From Halichoerus grypus (taxonomy: Eukaryota; Chordata; Mammalia; Carnivora; Phocidae), in contig NC_135714.1 in NCBI RefSeq assembly GCF_964656455.1, forward strand, positions 123,374,131 to 123,438,130: a stretch of DNA of 64,000 nt. Reading direction: 5' to 3'. Each line of letters starts with the position of its first letter. Within the stretch, counting starts at the first letter, position 1. Both the position numbers and the translations under genes were made by a program. Under the pieces are notes generated by a model. It worked only from the letters and a program-made list of their open reading frames with translations, had not been told where the DNA came from and did no database searches. Below are positions 39,101-47,405 of this stretch, one piece after another.

Positions 39101-42100
39101 AAAAAAAAGAAACAAACACTCTCTTAAAATTTCATATTCTTATTTATTCATTCATTCAACAGACTTTTAAATATCTTCCATATGTTGCACATTTTCCTAG
39201 GTCCTGGAGGGACACAAGAGAAGAAGGGGAAACATAGTCCAGAAAAAGCATTTGAGAAAGTTTCTACTATATGCGTTCAATAAACATTTATTGAATGCTT
39301 CTGTAGTGTTTTCCTAGCTCCTCTGAATATAAGGAGTTGAAAGAGATAAAATACTTTGGTGGTTTAAATGTCATCTTCTAAAATATCCTTCAATCCTAAA
39401 CTAACTGCTTCCTTGTCTGTATTCTTGTGTTACTTCATATGCACCTATATCATAACAAAGGTTACACTGTGTTATAATTTTGTGTTCAAATGTCTGTCTG
39501 CCCCATGGTGTCTCCATGAGGATTGGAACCCTATTTTATTTATGTCTTACCCCTTGAAGAGCACAGTATTTCCCTGAGTGAGTGACTGAGTGGTCTTGAG
39601 GAGGATTGAATATGTCACTTTTGCCTTCAGAAAGCTTTCATTTCAAAGGGGATGGGAAAGGAGATAGGGGAATCCATTCATTAAGAGAAGTAAAGTTCTA
39701 TAAGAGATGGGTTAACCCTGGGGCGCCTGTCTGGCTCAGTCGGTAAAGCATGGGCCTCTTGATCTCAGGGTCATGAATTCAAGCCCCACGTTAAAAATAA
39801 AAACCTACTTAAAAAAAAAAAAAAAAGATGGGCTGTCCTCCATGAAAATTTTCAATTAATGGATCCACAATAGAATAACAGTTTAAAGAGAGGGAGAGGA
39901 TTTATTTAAGATGCTAAGTGAGGAATGTTAGTTGGCCACTGCACTAAAGAGAAAAAGGATTATTTTCTGGGTATTTAAATAAAAACTTAAGGGAATCATG
40001 TTCATATATGATAATCACATAGGTTTATAAACTAAAGTAAACAAGCCCAAGTATGAAATAGTTACATCCACAGATAGATAAGCATTTACTAAATCTTAGG
40101 CAAAAAACAACTTAGAATCCCCCCCATCTGAGTTTCCACATATTTGAATGTTTGGGGAAAAAGAGTCAAAGCATCAAACTGGAGGGTCAGCAGGGAAAGA
40201 AGAGGCAGATGCCTCCCCTGAAGAACTGTACTTCACTATTGGGTCCTTATCTGTCACATCCTCATTCCTTTTCCCAGTGCACATGAATCAGTGTCCCTAC
40301 ACTTTGCCCCAGGCGGGCGACATCTTCTGGTGGTGGTTGTTTAACCGGTAATTTACATTCTTGATCTAAATGGTGTTCTCGCCTCTTCAAATTCATCTGC
40401 TCAGGCATAAACCATATTGTCAAGGAGTGCATGAGCTACGTGCCTGCATATTTTGCATCATATATAGCATGATATATATCGTATGTCATATATAAATGTG
40501 TATTTATATATATATAAAACATATATATTTTAAACACTTATTTATTTTAGAGAGGGAGAGAGCAAGCGTGTGGGTGTGTGTGGAGGGAGAGGGAATCTCC
40601 AGCAGATTCCCTAGTGATCGTGGAGCCCTGATGTGGGGCTTGACGCGGGGCTCGATGCGGGGCTCGATCCCATGACCCCAAGATCATGACCTGAGCCGAA
40701 ACCAAGAGTTGGTTTAACCAACTGAGCCATCCAGGCGCCCCAACGTGTCATATACATGTAATATATTTTTGACACACTCTACTTTAGAATCTCTTCTTGA
40801 ATGAGTCAGAAAGAGAGTGAATGAGGGAGTAATCAGTAGAAATTGGATAAACAGAATTTCAGTTACCAGTAAAATACCTGTTTACTGAATGCCAGGGCCT
40901 ATGACTCAGAGGAACTTCATGGCTATTGAAAAACAGCTCTTCTAGTGATCAAAAATGCCACCATGGTTTCACAAAGTAAGAATTTTATTGAGGAAGAACT
41001 AGAGCCAACTTGGGTTATTCAACAACAAAACAGGAAGGTGAATTAATACGCCCACTTTCCTTGGCATACCCATTTCACTTTTTCTCCACCTCAACCCCCC
41101 CTGCTTATACCCCCAGAAAGACTCCCTTGAGGAACACATGGAAATTATTCATTAATGTTATCTGAGTGAAAATATGCTCAGTCCATAGAATGCCTTGAGG
41201 ACCTTTCACATAAATTGACCGCTTCTAGATTTAAAAAAAGAGGTAGAATGGATTTAAGGGAGTTTTCTGAATTGTCACGTTAGTTGCAAAACACAGTACT
41301 TTCAACACAAAGTGAGACTTTTATTGGAGAGAGGAGCTTAAGAAGTCACTATATATTTTGAATACAGTTTTGAGTCATTGTAGAAATAGCCTGAAGTCAG
41401 GCCCCAGGGTATTACCACTTCCTATTGCCAGAAGGACATAACAAGATAACCTATCTCAAGAAAACTGGAGTCTACAGGGCCAAATTATTTGCTTATCTCC
41501 GAAAGCTATATCATTTACTTCTTTTAGTGGCTTTGACCTATAATTATCACCTTCTTTGTTATGGTGCTTAAGGAGTCCTACTGCCTTGGCCATCTTAATG
41601 GTGGCGATTTGAGCGGTGATGACCGTTTGTTTACATTCCTGAACTGAAAAGAACCTTCTCACCACACTGTGGCACAGGCAACATGACTGATGGAGGAGTA
41701 CCACTGCACGTTGTTTCTCCGAGATTAGCTAATGAGCAGTTGTGACCATGCTTCCAGCCTCACCCAGCCTGAAAGACAACCTCTTATGTCAAAAACAGTA
41801 AGAACCATAAAAATCTTCTGAAGGCATCTCTAAATGATGGCAGTGGTAGAGCAATTAAAGTCTATGACTTTTTACTTAGCAGATACGATGTTTGTTTCTG
41901 TTTGCTAATAGCATTCTTTTTCTTCATAGCATTACAAAATAAAAAATCTGAAAATGTATATATATGGATTATTTTTTGCATAAAGGGTTGAAATTTTGAG
42001 TCAATAGTATACACATACACACACACACACAGTACAGAGATATCCCTTCAAGAAAAATCAGTCTGAGACAGGTATTTCAAGAAAAATATGAAATGAAACA

Positions 42101-45100
42101 AAAATTGATTCCCAAGCTTTTTTAGGCTGCAAGTGCTTATTTAGATGAATGCCTTCAGCTCTGTGATATTACCAAATATGCCAAAAACAAGCAAAAACTA
42201 TCTCAGATATTGTTCCTAAAAATTTTTATAGATCTGGGAAAAAAACATTTTAAAATATTGATATGTCTTTATTTTAAGAAATGGAATTGCTAAAAAAAAA
42301 GAAAGAAAAGAAATGTAATTGCTAGAAATGTTTAGCTACTGAATGGAAAATATCAATATAATTACAGTTTTAATCAATGAATTTTGATTGTGATAAAGTT
42401 TCTTATAATGTTTAGTATGTTCTCTGGTTCAAAATTGGTTAGTTAGATTTTGCCTCCCTGGTGTGGATTTTCCACTCTCAGAAAGTTGTCAATCTTTCCG
42501 AGCCGCTTAAAAGAAAGGTGTCCTTAGAAAGCAAAGGAAATGCTTTGCAAGCGATAAAAATCACTGGGTTTCGTCCTAATCCTGATTTTCAACCAACATG
42601 TACTTGGAACCGTTGTCTTCTGATGCAGACCTCTAATGCCTGAGGAATGCAGGGCCACCGTACAAGCTGCGCAGACATTGACTTCGGAGTGTTCCCGGCT
42701 CTGTCGGAACGGCTACTGTACCCCCACGGGCAAGTGCTGCTGCACCCCGGGATGGGAAGGGGACTTCTGCAGAACTGGTGAGTGTTTCTGTTGTCCCCAG
42801 GAAAGACTGGGCATGGGACAGTCCTTGGGAACTTAAGAACTTAATGTCAGCTCTTTCTTCTAGAATGATCTACGGTTCAAAATTTAGCCATTTATCATAT
42901 TAACGCTCAATCTGTTTCTAAACTTGTAAATGCAATCTTTCCCATGTTCCTGTTGTAAACAATGCACTTTTGAAGGTTAATCATAAACATAAGAGACTTT
43001 TAAATAACCGAGTCCTTTCAAAAAGTACAGAATGAACACAGCACAACGCGATCATCTGTACAGGCTCTCAGTCCCAGGTTTGAGATTTCACACCAGCCGA
43101 TGACCTCGTGTTTGCAAAGCCCCTCTCCAAGTGCCAGCATTTTCCAGACACCCCATAAATGCCCTCCCTAACTTTACTGCTTGCTTTCTTGCGGCAGTGC
43201 CTGAAAAGCAGGGTTTTTCAGTGGGTGTTATTAAATAAAAGGGGAAAGCGCAATTATCTGGAGGCACAGTATGAGGTTTTTAATTCTTTTTGCCACTCCT
43301 TTGTGACCCATCAGCTAGGTGTGCAGCTACTCAGAGACAGCAAAAGAGATTTATTCCAGGGTTACTCTATCCTTTAACCAGGGATTTCCTCAATTACATG
43401 CAACGATGTTTACATTCTGCTTGATGTGAAGAAAATTAGATAAATTCAGATACCTAGTTTAAGAAGGTATGTGTTGAAAAATGCATTTTCAGGAGAAATT
43501 TTCTTTTCTTTTATATATGAGGTGATGGGTGTTTGCTAAATCTGTTGTGGGAATCATTTCAGAATATACGCAAACCGAACTTTCATGCTTATACCTGAAA
43601 CTTACACAGCGATGCATGCCATTTATTTCTCAGTAAAACTGGGAAAGATTTCCATAAGGATAAATGCATTTTTAATGCATTTTCAACAACCAGCGTATGC
43701 ATATTCTTACAAAAGAATTGAGCTCTGCTATCTCAGATATTAAAATATCTCTTGCCAATGAAAATATGTTCCAAATTCATATTTAATATTATCTTTAATG
43801 CCTAAATGTTATCTTTCCTTTATTCTAAACATATATTATTTGTTCCAAAAATGATAACCATAACTTGTCTATACATCGTCTAACAAAATGTAGCCAACAC
43901 TTAAAGTCACATACACAGTATACATTTTAAGCTTAAATTGCTTCAGCGGGGATAACACTACCTGGTTGATTATTACTAGGGTTATATATCTAGGAGAGAG
44001 CTATCATAATTAAAGCTCTACCAAAATTAGGTAATTACATCAGTTAAAACAAATGCTTACCTTTTATTGACCCATTCTGTCTTCTTTTTCCATAGTTGAC
44101 AAAAAAATGAGAATCAGTGTTCAAATGCACAAATATTCTAATTCTTGATAATATATCTTTCTTCTGCTCCTTTTAATGACTGACAATACCTATTCTCTCT
44201 GCTTCTTTTATAATAGTGTCCATTCTGTTGTACTTCTTACTTTGTATTTTGCCTAATCTCTTAAGTCACCTCAGGTTATCAGATAACAAAAATTTACTGA
44301 GTGCCTTCTGGTAATAGTATGTTAGAACTGAGGGTAACCAAATTATTTTGTTTTGCTTTTTTTAATTTTTTTAAATTTATTCATTCGAGACACAAGAGAT
44401 ACAGAGAGAGAGAGAGCATGAGCAAGGGGAGAGGCAGAGGGAGAGGGAGAAGCAGGCTCCCCACTGAGCAGGGAGCCCGAAATGGGACTCGATCCCAGAA
44501 CCCTGGGATCATGACCTGAGCCGAAGGTGGACGCTTAAACCACTGAGCCACCCAGGCACCCCATAACCAAATTATTTTGAATATAGGTGGCATTATACAT
44601 TACATTATAGATATTAATAATAATAATAATAAGTGATATAAATGAAAATAGACATTCTTTGAGATAACATGAAGTTTTATTTCAATAAAGTACTTTAATC
44701 TTTCTACTAGTCAGTTTAAATAGTTTGAATATATAAGATAAACCAGAACCATTTTATAAAGGTAATCTGTTCATGATGTTTTTGACCCAAGCAAGAACTT
44801 TATTCATATACTAACATAGTTCATTGCCCACAAATTTTTAAAAATCGTCTAGTTATTCTCTAGTTTTTTCTTTTCCATTTGTCAGCCACAGACCCCTGGG
44901 TTTTGATTAATGCATTTGAAAAGGTTAAAATAACCCTGTCCCCCAAAAGTGTAAAGAAACGTGTTCAAGGAATTTGATTCTGTCTACAGTGACTGCACAT
45001 CCCAGATTTATCCCATCAGTAAAACGCAATTAACTTATACAAACCAATTTTATCTCTGTATCTCATTTTAGCAGTAGATCTTTTTTTTTAGAGAATTAAT

Positions 45101-46175
45101 AATTAATTTATTTTTTAGAGAGAGTGTGCCAGCAGTGGGGTAGGGGCAGAGGGAGAATCTCCAGCAGACTCCACACCCAGCGTGGAGCCATGACCCTGAG
45201 ATCATGACCCGAGCCAAAACCAAGAGCCAGACACTTAACTGACTGAGTCACTCAGGTGCCCCAGCAGTAAATCTTTACATTTCCCACCTATATTGTAGTG
45301 GCAAAAATCCTTATATGAAGAGATCCTGTGTGTAGAGTAACCCTGAAAAGGATTGCTAAGAATATCCTTCCCTGGCCAACTGCACTGCCCCAAGAAGGGC
45401 TACAAAGTGTAATCAGAGATGAAGCAATATGATGCGCTCCCCAGGAGCAAAGGAAAAGAGGAACCCAAGGGAGTCCCCATGGAAGATATCCCATCGAACC
45501 TAACTTGAGAACTGACCGTGCCTTTGTACGGCACTGGAGAGGCTGAAGCCACTAGGCCTCCCTCTCAGGCCAGGCCCTTCCCACATTTTAAGGTCCTACC
45601 CTGGAAGAATGGGAACCTAGAGTTACTTGGAAGGCCCTCTGTTGGAAACACCCTAGTGGCACAGAGGTTTGAAAGAGCCGGAATCCTCATTGGAAATAGA
45701 GTCAGTTCCGGAAGGGATTGAACTTGTCTCCCATGATCTCTGCTTCCCTGGAAATGTCTCCCATTCTCTACTGAGCTCTAGCCCGCACATAACCGTGGCT
45801 CTGGAAATCTTCTTTCCTTCCTGTATTTATCATCTTTTGGATCATTTTGTGACTGGCTACCTCCTCCCCCTCCCTTCCCTTACTCATCAAATATTTGTTG
45901 GCCTCATACTCGGCACTGTTTCTGACACACAGAATGAGAGTGTGGTTTTATTGCTTTTTTTTTTTTTTTTTCCCCTCCCAGCAAAATGTGACCCGGCATG
46001 TCGTCATGGAGGTGTCTGTGTTAGACCGAACAAGTGCCTCTGTAAAAAAGGATATCTCGGTCCTCAGTGTGAACAAGTGGACAGAAACATCCGCCGAGTG
46101 ACCAGGGCAGGTATTCTTGATCAGATCATTGACATGACATCTTATTTGCTGGATCTAACAAGTTACATTGTATAG
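14636..46175 (+). CDS. HHIP: Hedgehog-interacting protein, 3' nine coding exons (partial gene)
   Basis: The CDS is join(14636..14787, 15167..15340, 16093..16236, 19668..19789, 22144..22267, 23243..23373, 27276..27357, 42629..42777, 45982..46175). Every intron is GT-AG. The exon lengths sum to 1272 nt, giving 423 codons plus TAG with no frame break. HHIP is a secreted or membrane-attached antagonist that binds Sonic, Indian and Desert hedgehog at the cell surface and lowers signalling through Patched. The window carries residues 278-700 in the numbering of the 700-residue human protein, which I recall rather than looked up. They comprise propeller blades, EGF domains at about 607-634 and 635-667, and a hydrophobic C-terminal tail. 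As an independent check of numbering, the known zinc-contacting Asp383 falls exactly in the MEEMDG loop of exon 6. Sequons fall at Asn416, 447 and 459. The signal peptide, N-terminal cysteine-rich domain and promoter are outside. No disabling change is visible. Confidence 0.97.
15167..15340 (+). CDS. HHIP: HHIP exon 6 (Hedgehog-binding loop)
   Basis: The exon is 174 nt, phase 2 in and phase 2 out. The acceptor is gatgtag|A and the donor is TTAAG|gtaaaa. It encodes residues 329-385 with split Arg328 and Ser386. The propeller motif GPEGFLYVILGDG is followed by the loop LDDMEEMDGL, residues 376-385. In published HHIP-SHH structures, Glu380, Met382 and Asp383 of this loop reach into the Hedgehog pseudo-active-site groove and Asp383 binds its zinc. 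All three are present, so ligand binding should be intact. Glu at 362 and Val at 367 appear to differ from the human residues as I remember them; both are conservative. A poly(A)/(GAAA)n tract starts two bases after the donor GT begins. Confidence 0.97.
15343..15428. repeat. Poly(A)/(GAAA)n microsatellite beside exon 6 donor
   Basis: A14 (15343-15356), about 16 units of GAAA with one interruption (15357-15420), then A8. It begins at intron position +3. Confidence 0.97.
15471..15492 (+). repeat. 22-G homopolymer
   Basis: Uninterrupted run of 22 G after agccgc. Sense-strand G-quadruplex potential; the length may not be sequenced reliably. Confidence 0.95.
15661..15960. promoter_or_regulatory. 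Intragenic CpG island
   Basis: By hand count, 23 CpG in 300 bp with about 61% G+C, in a locus that is otherwise AT-rich and CpG-poor. This meets the usual CpG-island thresholds. No known repeat motif is visible. The overlapping open frames on both strands (15656-15943 minus, 15722-15976 plus) probably reflect the scarcity of stop codons in GC-rich DNA. Promoter or enhancer activity is inference. Confidence 0.6.
16093..16236 (+). CDS. HHIP: HHIP exon 7 (beta-propeller)
   Basis: The exon is 144 nt. The acceptor is ccaatttctcag|TGATTTC and the donor is GGCAG|gtgaga. It encodes residues 387-433 with split Ser386 and Arg434. It includes the blade segment DFTGSVLRLDVD, the start of a cysteine-bearing loop (Cys402) and the N-glycosylation sequon NST at Asn416. 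HGLHDPGR at its end is the conserved strand that continues into exon 8. A CpG-rich segment ends about 130 bp upstream of the acceptor. Confidence 0.97.
16613..16788 (-). mobile_element. Can-SINE, older diverged copy
   Basis: Poly(T)-aagatttatttatttgagag head, GA-rich centre, gatcatgacctgagcc, then a truncated end at agaggtgccaca. Divergence is higher than in most copies here. Confidence 0.85.
17440..17690. promoter_or_regulatory. CpG-enriched patch with AP-1-type site
   Basis: About ten CpG in 250 bp, including a perfect TGAGTCA at 17501-17507. Open frames on both strands are most simply a result of composition. Regulatory function is speculative. Confidence 0.25.
18665..18895. repeat. MER5-type hAT DNA transposon relic
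   Basis: tttggcaatgtctaggaac, actgccatctagtggctgg, gatgctgctaaacatccta and caaagttgagaaacc are MER5A landmarks. It explains the 84-codon open frame here. Confidence 0.8.
19003..19125 (-). repeat. L2 LINE relic (antisense)
   Basis: attcaacaaatattgagccc, a middle with cacagtgataaagaag, and ctcgtagaatttacagtc follow antisense L2. Confidence 0.65.
19668..19789 (+). CDS. HHIP: HHIP exon 8 (beta-propeller)
   Basis: The exon is 122 nt. The acceptor is gttatgcag|ATGTGC and the donor is TATG|gtaagt. It encodes residues 435-474 with split Arg434 and Glu475. It carries Cys435 and Cys452, sequons NLT (Asn447) and NRS (Asn459), and ARILQIIKGKDYE. Ala442 replaces a Thr that I recall in human. The minus-strand open frame across this exon is a shadow. 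Confidence 0.96.
20175..20277. repeat. Three consecutive inverted repeats (hairpins)
   Basis: Stem 1 is 20175-20191 / 20201-20217, 17 bp with one mismatch and a 9-nt loop. Stem 2 is 20232-20242 / 20246-20256, 11 bp perfect with loop gta. Stem 3 is 20257-20265 / 20269-20277, 9 bp perfect with loop gta. Confidence 0.9.
20680..20702. repeat. (TG)n microsatellite
   Basis: Run of TG units with a CG interruption, followed by cgcatgc. Confidence 0.9.
21055..21255 (-). repeat. MIR SINE
   Basis: gatgaggaaactgagacaca, ggcctggacttgaacccagg and catgaccttaatcattcag are the antisense MIR core in order. Confidence 0.85.
22144..22267 (+). CDS. HHIP: HHIP exon 9 (beta-propeller)
   Basis: The exon is 124 nt. 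The acceptor is tttctttccag|AAAGTG and the donor is AATGG|gtaggt. It encodes residues 476-515 with split Glu475 and Gly516. It contains the propeller signature GPLVGGFVYRGC followed by YGSYVFGDRNG, a blade repeat typical of the family. Cys500 is preserved. The exon was too short and too early in its frame to appear as a long ATG-started open frame. Confidence 0.97.
23243..23373 (+). CDS. HHIP: HHIP exon 10 (beta-propeller)
   Basis: The exon is 131 nt. The acceptor is ttgttgtag|GAATTT and the donor is TTAG|gtactg. It encodes residues 517-559 with split Gly516 and Gly560. It runs NFLTLQQSPVSKQWQEKP, then a Cys-Xaa6-Cys loop (Cys536, Cys543), then HILGFGEDELG. Ser527 and Asn539 look like substitutions relative to human Thr at both sites, from memory. 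The donor +4 and +5 bases (gtactg) are weaker than consensus. Confidence 0.97.
24190..24356 (-). mobile_element. Can-SINE, long form
   Basis: ttttatttatttatttgtcag, a shortened purine-rich centre, gatcatgacctgagctgaag and gagccacctaggtgcccc. Minus orientation. Confidence 0.93.
24937..25131 (+). mobile_element. Can-SINE, long form, with 14-bp TSD
   Basis: Opens ggggcgcctgggtggctcag, then gtcatgatcccagggtcctg, a CT-rich centre, tgtcaaataaa and an A tail. The exact 14-bp duplication attaaacatgcctt lies at 24923-24936 and 25132-25145. Confidence 0.97.
25195..25434 (+). mobile_element. Two short tRNA-like SINE units in tandem
   Basis: Unit 1 (about 25198-25295) and unit 2 (about 25299-25430) each contain ggtgcctggct, a GTTCAA-like B box and a terminal gattgctt or gattactt tail, but lack the CT-rich body of long Can-SINEs. 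Unit 2 has a perfect polymerase III B box, ggttcaagccc, at 25356-25366. The 8-bp aagagcca occurs at 25187-25194 and 25435-25442, flanking the pair. Confidence 0.85.
26166..27010 (-). repeat. Old L2-like interspersed repeat
   Basis: aaatatttattgagcaccta, acaaataaatgaagatag, agtaataagtgctttggag, attagaagctattggagg and ccaattaaatgatctgactt match a long ancient mammalian repeat in order. The family is uncertain; the left end looks like antisense L2. It includes a degenerate internal repeat at 26484-26625. Confidence 0.5.
27080..27115. repeat. (AC)n microsatellite
   Basis: About 18 AC units, 160 bp upstream of exon 11. The CVCVCV-type open frames on minus come from it. Confidence 0.97.
27276..27357 (+). 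CDS. HHIP: HHIP exon 11 (last propeller strand)
   Basis: This is a short 82-nt exon. The acceptor is ctcttcacag|GTGAAG and the donor is AAAAG|gtgaga. It encodes residues 561-586 with split Gly560 and Arg587, running from EVYILSSSKS to LYKIVDPK. This is the closing blade strand of the propeller. It lies just downstream of an (AC)n microsatellite and is followed by the largest intron in the window. Confidence 0.97.
29636..29755 (+). mobile_element. Can-SINE, short tRNA-like form
   Basis: ggggtgcctgggtggcttag, gagttgtgagttcaagcccc, cgttgggctccatgttgggc and a T/A tail. Confidence 0.92.
30520..30680 (+). repeat. Possible MIR relic
   Basis: catcaagttacttcaccctc followed by cctcatttctgc resembles the MIR core, but much diverged. 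Confidence 0.35.
30998..31065. repeat. (ATT)n-rich simple repeat
   Basis: Repeated ATT units with T-run interruptions. Confidence 0.9.
31301..31342 (-). other. C-rich tract; G-quadruplex potential on minus strand
   Basis: The plus strand has five C-runs of three or more (ctcccccctccccgcccg and following), giving five G-tracts on the complement with short loops. Confidence 0.6.
32339..32361. repeat. (TA)n microsatellite
   Basis: Eleven TA units, ending before tctcc. Confidence 0.95.
32848..32939 (-). mobile_element. Can-SINE, short form
   Basis: taagattttatttttaagtaatctctac, ccctgagatcaagggtcaca and agccagccaggtaccct, the short tRNA-like monomer in minus orientation. Confidence 0.88.
33351..33569 (-). 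mobile_element. Can-SINE, long form, with 16-bp TSD
   Basis: Poly(T), aaagattttatttatttattt, GA-rich centre, then a small internal expansion of gggactcgatg-like units (about 33468-33502), gatcatgacctgagctgaag and cacccaggcgccc. The exact duplication ggcttttaagtctttt lies at 33335-33350 and 33570-33585. Confidence 0.96.
35080..35245 (+). repeat. MIR SINE relic
   Basis: gagtggaaagaacactgggc, aactagctgtgtgaaagcca, tttaatctcttcatac and ctgcctcatgaggat follow the plus-strand MIR order. Confidence 0.7.
35795..35969 (+). mobile_element. Can-SINE with 14-bp TSD and a deleted head
   Basis: Begins ggggcacctgactcttgg, lacking part of the usual head, then gtcatgatctcatgggttg, a CT-rich centre and aataaataaat. 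The duplication aaaaagatatttct lies at 35781-35794 and 35970-35983. Confidence 0.93.
36040..36158 (+). mobile_element. Can-SINE, short form
   Basis: gggggtgccaggctggcaca, gtgagttcaagccccccgtt, gggtgtagagattacttaaa, A-rich tail. Imperfect TSD: aatacttcaaat on the left and aatacctcaaat on the right. Confidence 0.92.
36930..37085. repeat. hAT-Charlie-type MER relic
   Basis: cctctcaacctttaatatgc, gtggatcacctgac, ggggcctgagcttctatatg and gatgctggttcttctggtc resemble the short nonautonomous hAT elements. Exact family not assigned. Confidence 0.6.
37190..37381 (-). mobile_element. Can-SINE, long form
   Basis: tttttacttattcatttggg, GA-rich centre, ctcgatcccaggaccccgag and cacccaggcgtccc. Confidence 0.94.
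38920..39104 (+). mobile_element. Can-SINE, long form, with 19-bp TSD
   Basis: gggcgcctgggtggctcagt, gtcatgatcctgcagtccct, CT-rich centre, ctcaaataagtaaataaaat, A tail. The exact duplication aaaagaaacaaacactctc lies at 38901-38919 and 39105-39123. Little diverged. Confidence 0.97.
39130..39310 (-). repeat. L2 LINE relic (antisense)
   Basis: attcattcattcaacagact, cctaggtcctggagggacac and a second ttcaataaacatttattgaa segment. Confidence 0.55.
39719..39826 (+). mobile_element. Can-SINE, short form
   Basis: ggggcgcctgtctggctcag, gaattcaagccccacgtt, long A tail. No clear TSD. Confidence 0.9.
40528..40741 (-). mobile_element. Can-SINE, long form with internal tandem expansion
   Basis: cacttatttattttagagag, a GT/GA-rich centre, ggggctcgatgcggggctcg repeated units (about 40634-40672), gatcatgacctgagccgaaa and gccatccaggcgcccc. 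Confidence 0.93.
42629..42777 (+). CDS. HHIP: HHIP exon 12 (EGF-like domain 1)
   Basis: The exon is 149 nt. The acceptor is tctgatgcag|ACCTCT and the donor is ACTG|gtgagt, a strong consensus. It encodes residues 588-636 with split Arg587 and Ala637. Cys608, 612, 617, 623, 625 and 634 give the six-cysteine EGF pattern, with an extra adjacent Cys624. Local GC content and CpG count are higher than in the flanking introns. An apparent ORF that reads on past the donor is not real. Confidence 0.97.
44351..44563 (-). mobile_element. Can-SINE, long form, with 16-bp TSD
   Basis: T-rich head, attcattcgagacacaagag, GA-rich centre, gatcatgacctgagccgaag and cacccaggcacccc. The exact duplication taaccaaattattttg lies at 44335-44350 and 44564-44579. 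Confidence 0.96.
45084..45262 (-). mobile_element. Can-SINE with imperfect 14-bp TSD
   Basis: tttttagagaattaataatt head, GA-rich centre, gagatcatgacccgagccaa and cactcaggtgcccc. Flanks agcagtagatcttt (45070-45083) and agcagtaaatcttt (45263-45276) differ by one base. Confidence 0.93.
45982..46175 (+). CDS. HHIP: HHIP exon 13, coding part (EGF-like domain 2 and C-terminal tail)
   Basis: 194 nt up to the TAG at 46173-46175. The acceptor ag at 45980-45981 is preceded by a run of 17 T and then cccctccc. It encodes residues 638-700 with split Ala637. Cys639, 643, 649, 655, 657 and 666 form the second EGF domain. A basic stretch (RNIRRVTR) precedes a hydrophobic helix ending in SYIV. Work on HHIP attributes membrane or heparan-sulfate association to the C-terminal region; here I see only the hydrophobicity and positive charges. 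A 168-codon frame beginning at 45669 contains this exon but its first half is intron. Confidence 0.97.
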
Positions 46176-47405
46176 TTTCTGGGACTGTTTGAATATTCCT
46201 TTCCAATGGGCATTTATTTTTTATCCTGTCATTAAAAAGAAAGACTGTTATCCTACTACACACTTCCTGTGATTTCATTTTCTTTTATTAATTTAAAAAT
46301 AATTTACAGAAATGTGCAGATTCTGTGTGTGTATGTTGGCACGTTTGTTCACAAAGGCACGTACACACACACACTAACAACCCCTATACGCGTGGTTGCA
46401 TAACAGATGGGTTTTAAAAATATATATTTCCTTGTGTGGAGTAATTTACACAGAAATTCCATTGTAAATTGATAACGGAATGTTTATGTCACCAGAAGAG
46501 ATTATTTGACTTCCCAGGAATTTTCTGTCTGTAATAACCAAAGTCAACTTTAATGGAGTTTTGAAACATTACTGTGCAATCTGATGGATCTAATAAAAAA
46601 AAAGGCAATATTTTTATATTAAAGGATTATAATGTGAGAGAATGTTTCAGAACTCCCTGATGAATTTCTAAATGGGCAACTTGATATAAAATTGTAATCT
46701 TCATTTGTATCAATGTATCCAATTACAGAATGTTACCCACTTACTTTTTATTGGCAGAGAAATCTGGTTACTCTAGTTTAATCTCAAGATTGTTTTCAAG
46801 TGTTTTATAATTAAATCATAACAGCATATTCTAAAATCAATCTTCCTAAAAGGTCTGCTTTTATTATATATTGTATCTAACAATAGGCACTGGGTTTGTG
46901 TTACCTATTTATATTTTTTATTTTATTTTTATAATATAGACATCACCTAGATGAAACACCTTTGCCCTGTCCTGTAAAATACTAAAGTTACATTTTTCAC
47001 CAACTTAATTGGAAAGAAGGGGAGTGAGAAAGCAAACAGTCTTTAATGTGCTGTGGATCTAATCTAGCAATGTATCCTTGTGCCAACATGTAATCATTAA
47101 CGACGGATGAAAAAGCAAGAAAACAGCCAATCCTTATAAAATTCCAGCATTAAACATATGTAAAGTGCATAGCAAGACTGTCAGTGTATATGTGATTAGA
47201 ATGTTGCAGATTTCACACTGAACGAACCTCACTGGAGAAGCGCTCACTCGTTTTGAACAAATCTTGGCTATGTAAGCTGTCACTTGTACAAATTTTTTTT
47301 AAATAATAATTCTTGCCAAATATGGGTTTTAATGTATATGTTCCTTTAGAACTCAATGAAAATCCTCTTTGGTTAATGTATGAATAAATTTCTGTAAATG
47401 TTCTG
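46176..47405 (+). other. HHIP: HHIP 3' UTR (probable extent)
   Basis: AT-rich unique sequence directly after the HHIP stop. AATAAA occurs at 46592-46597, 47383-47388 and 47698-47703. The 47383 signal looks best: TGTA elements lie just upstream and a T/G-rich stretch lies about 15-25 bases downstream, so cleavage near 47405 is my inference. The Can-SINE-free region continues for several kb, so a longer alternative 3' UTR is possible. Confidence 0.5.
47383..47388 (+). promoter_or_regulatory. HHIP: Candidate HHIP polyadenylation signal AATAAA
   Basis: Canonical hexamer about 1.2 kb after the stop codon, with a TGTA upstream and a TG-rich segment (tgtaaatgttctgttc) downstream. An alternative hexamer lies at 47698. 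Confidence 0.5.

Larger units (their letters stand above)
27358..42628 (+). other. HHIP: HHIP intron 11 (15.3 kb)
   Basis: Largest intron here, bounded by AAAAG|gtgag and gatgcag|ACCT. Nine Can-SINEs of both orientations, plus MIR, L2 and hAT relics and simple repeats, are listed separately. The spans 27400-29630, 29760-32330, 37390-38910 and 40745-42620 hold mostly unassigned AT-rich sequence. No exon-like segment was recognised. Confidence 0.95.
42778..45981 (+). other. HHIP: HHIP intron 12
   Basis: GT-AG intron of 3204 bp with two minus-strand Can-SINEs (44351-44563 and 45084-45262). The rest is unique DNA. The 42800-44330 stretch shows no repeat I recognise. Confidence 0.95.

Noticed and set aside
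45669..46175. 168-codon ATG-started frame ending at the HHIP stop
   Set aside because: The part before 45982 is intron: a clear T-rich tract and cag acceptor sit at 45955-45981, and only exon 13 continues the HHIP frame.
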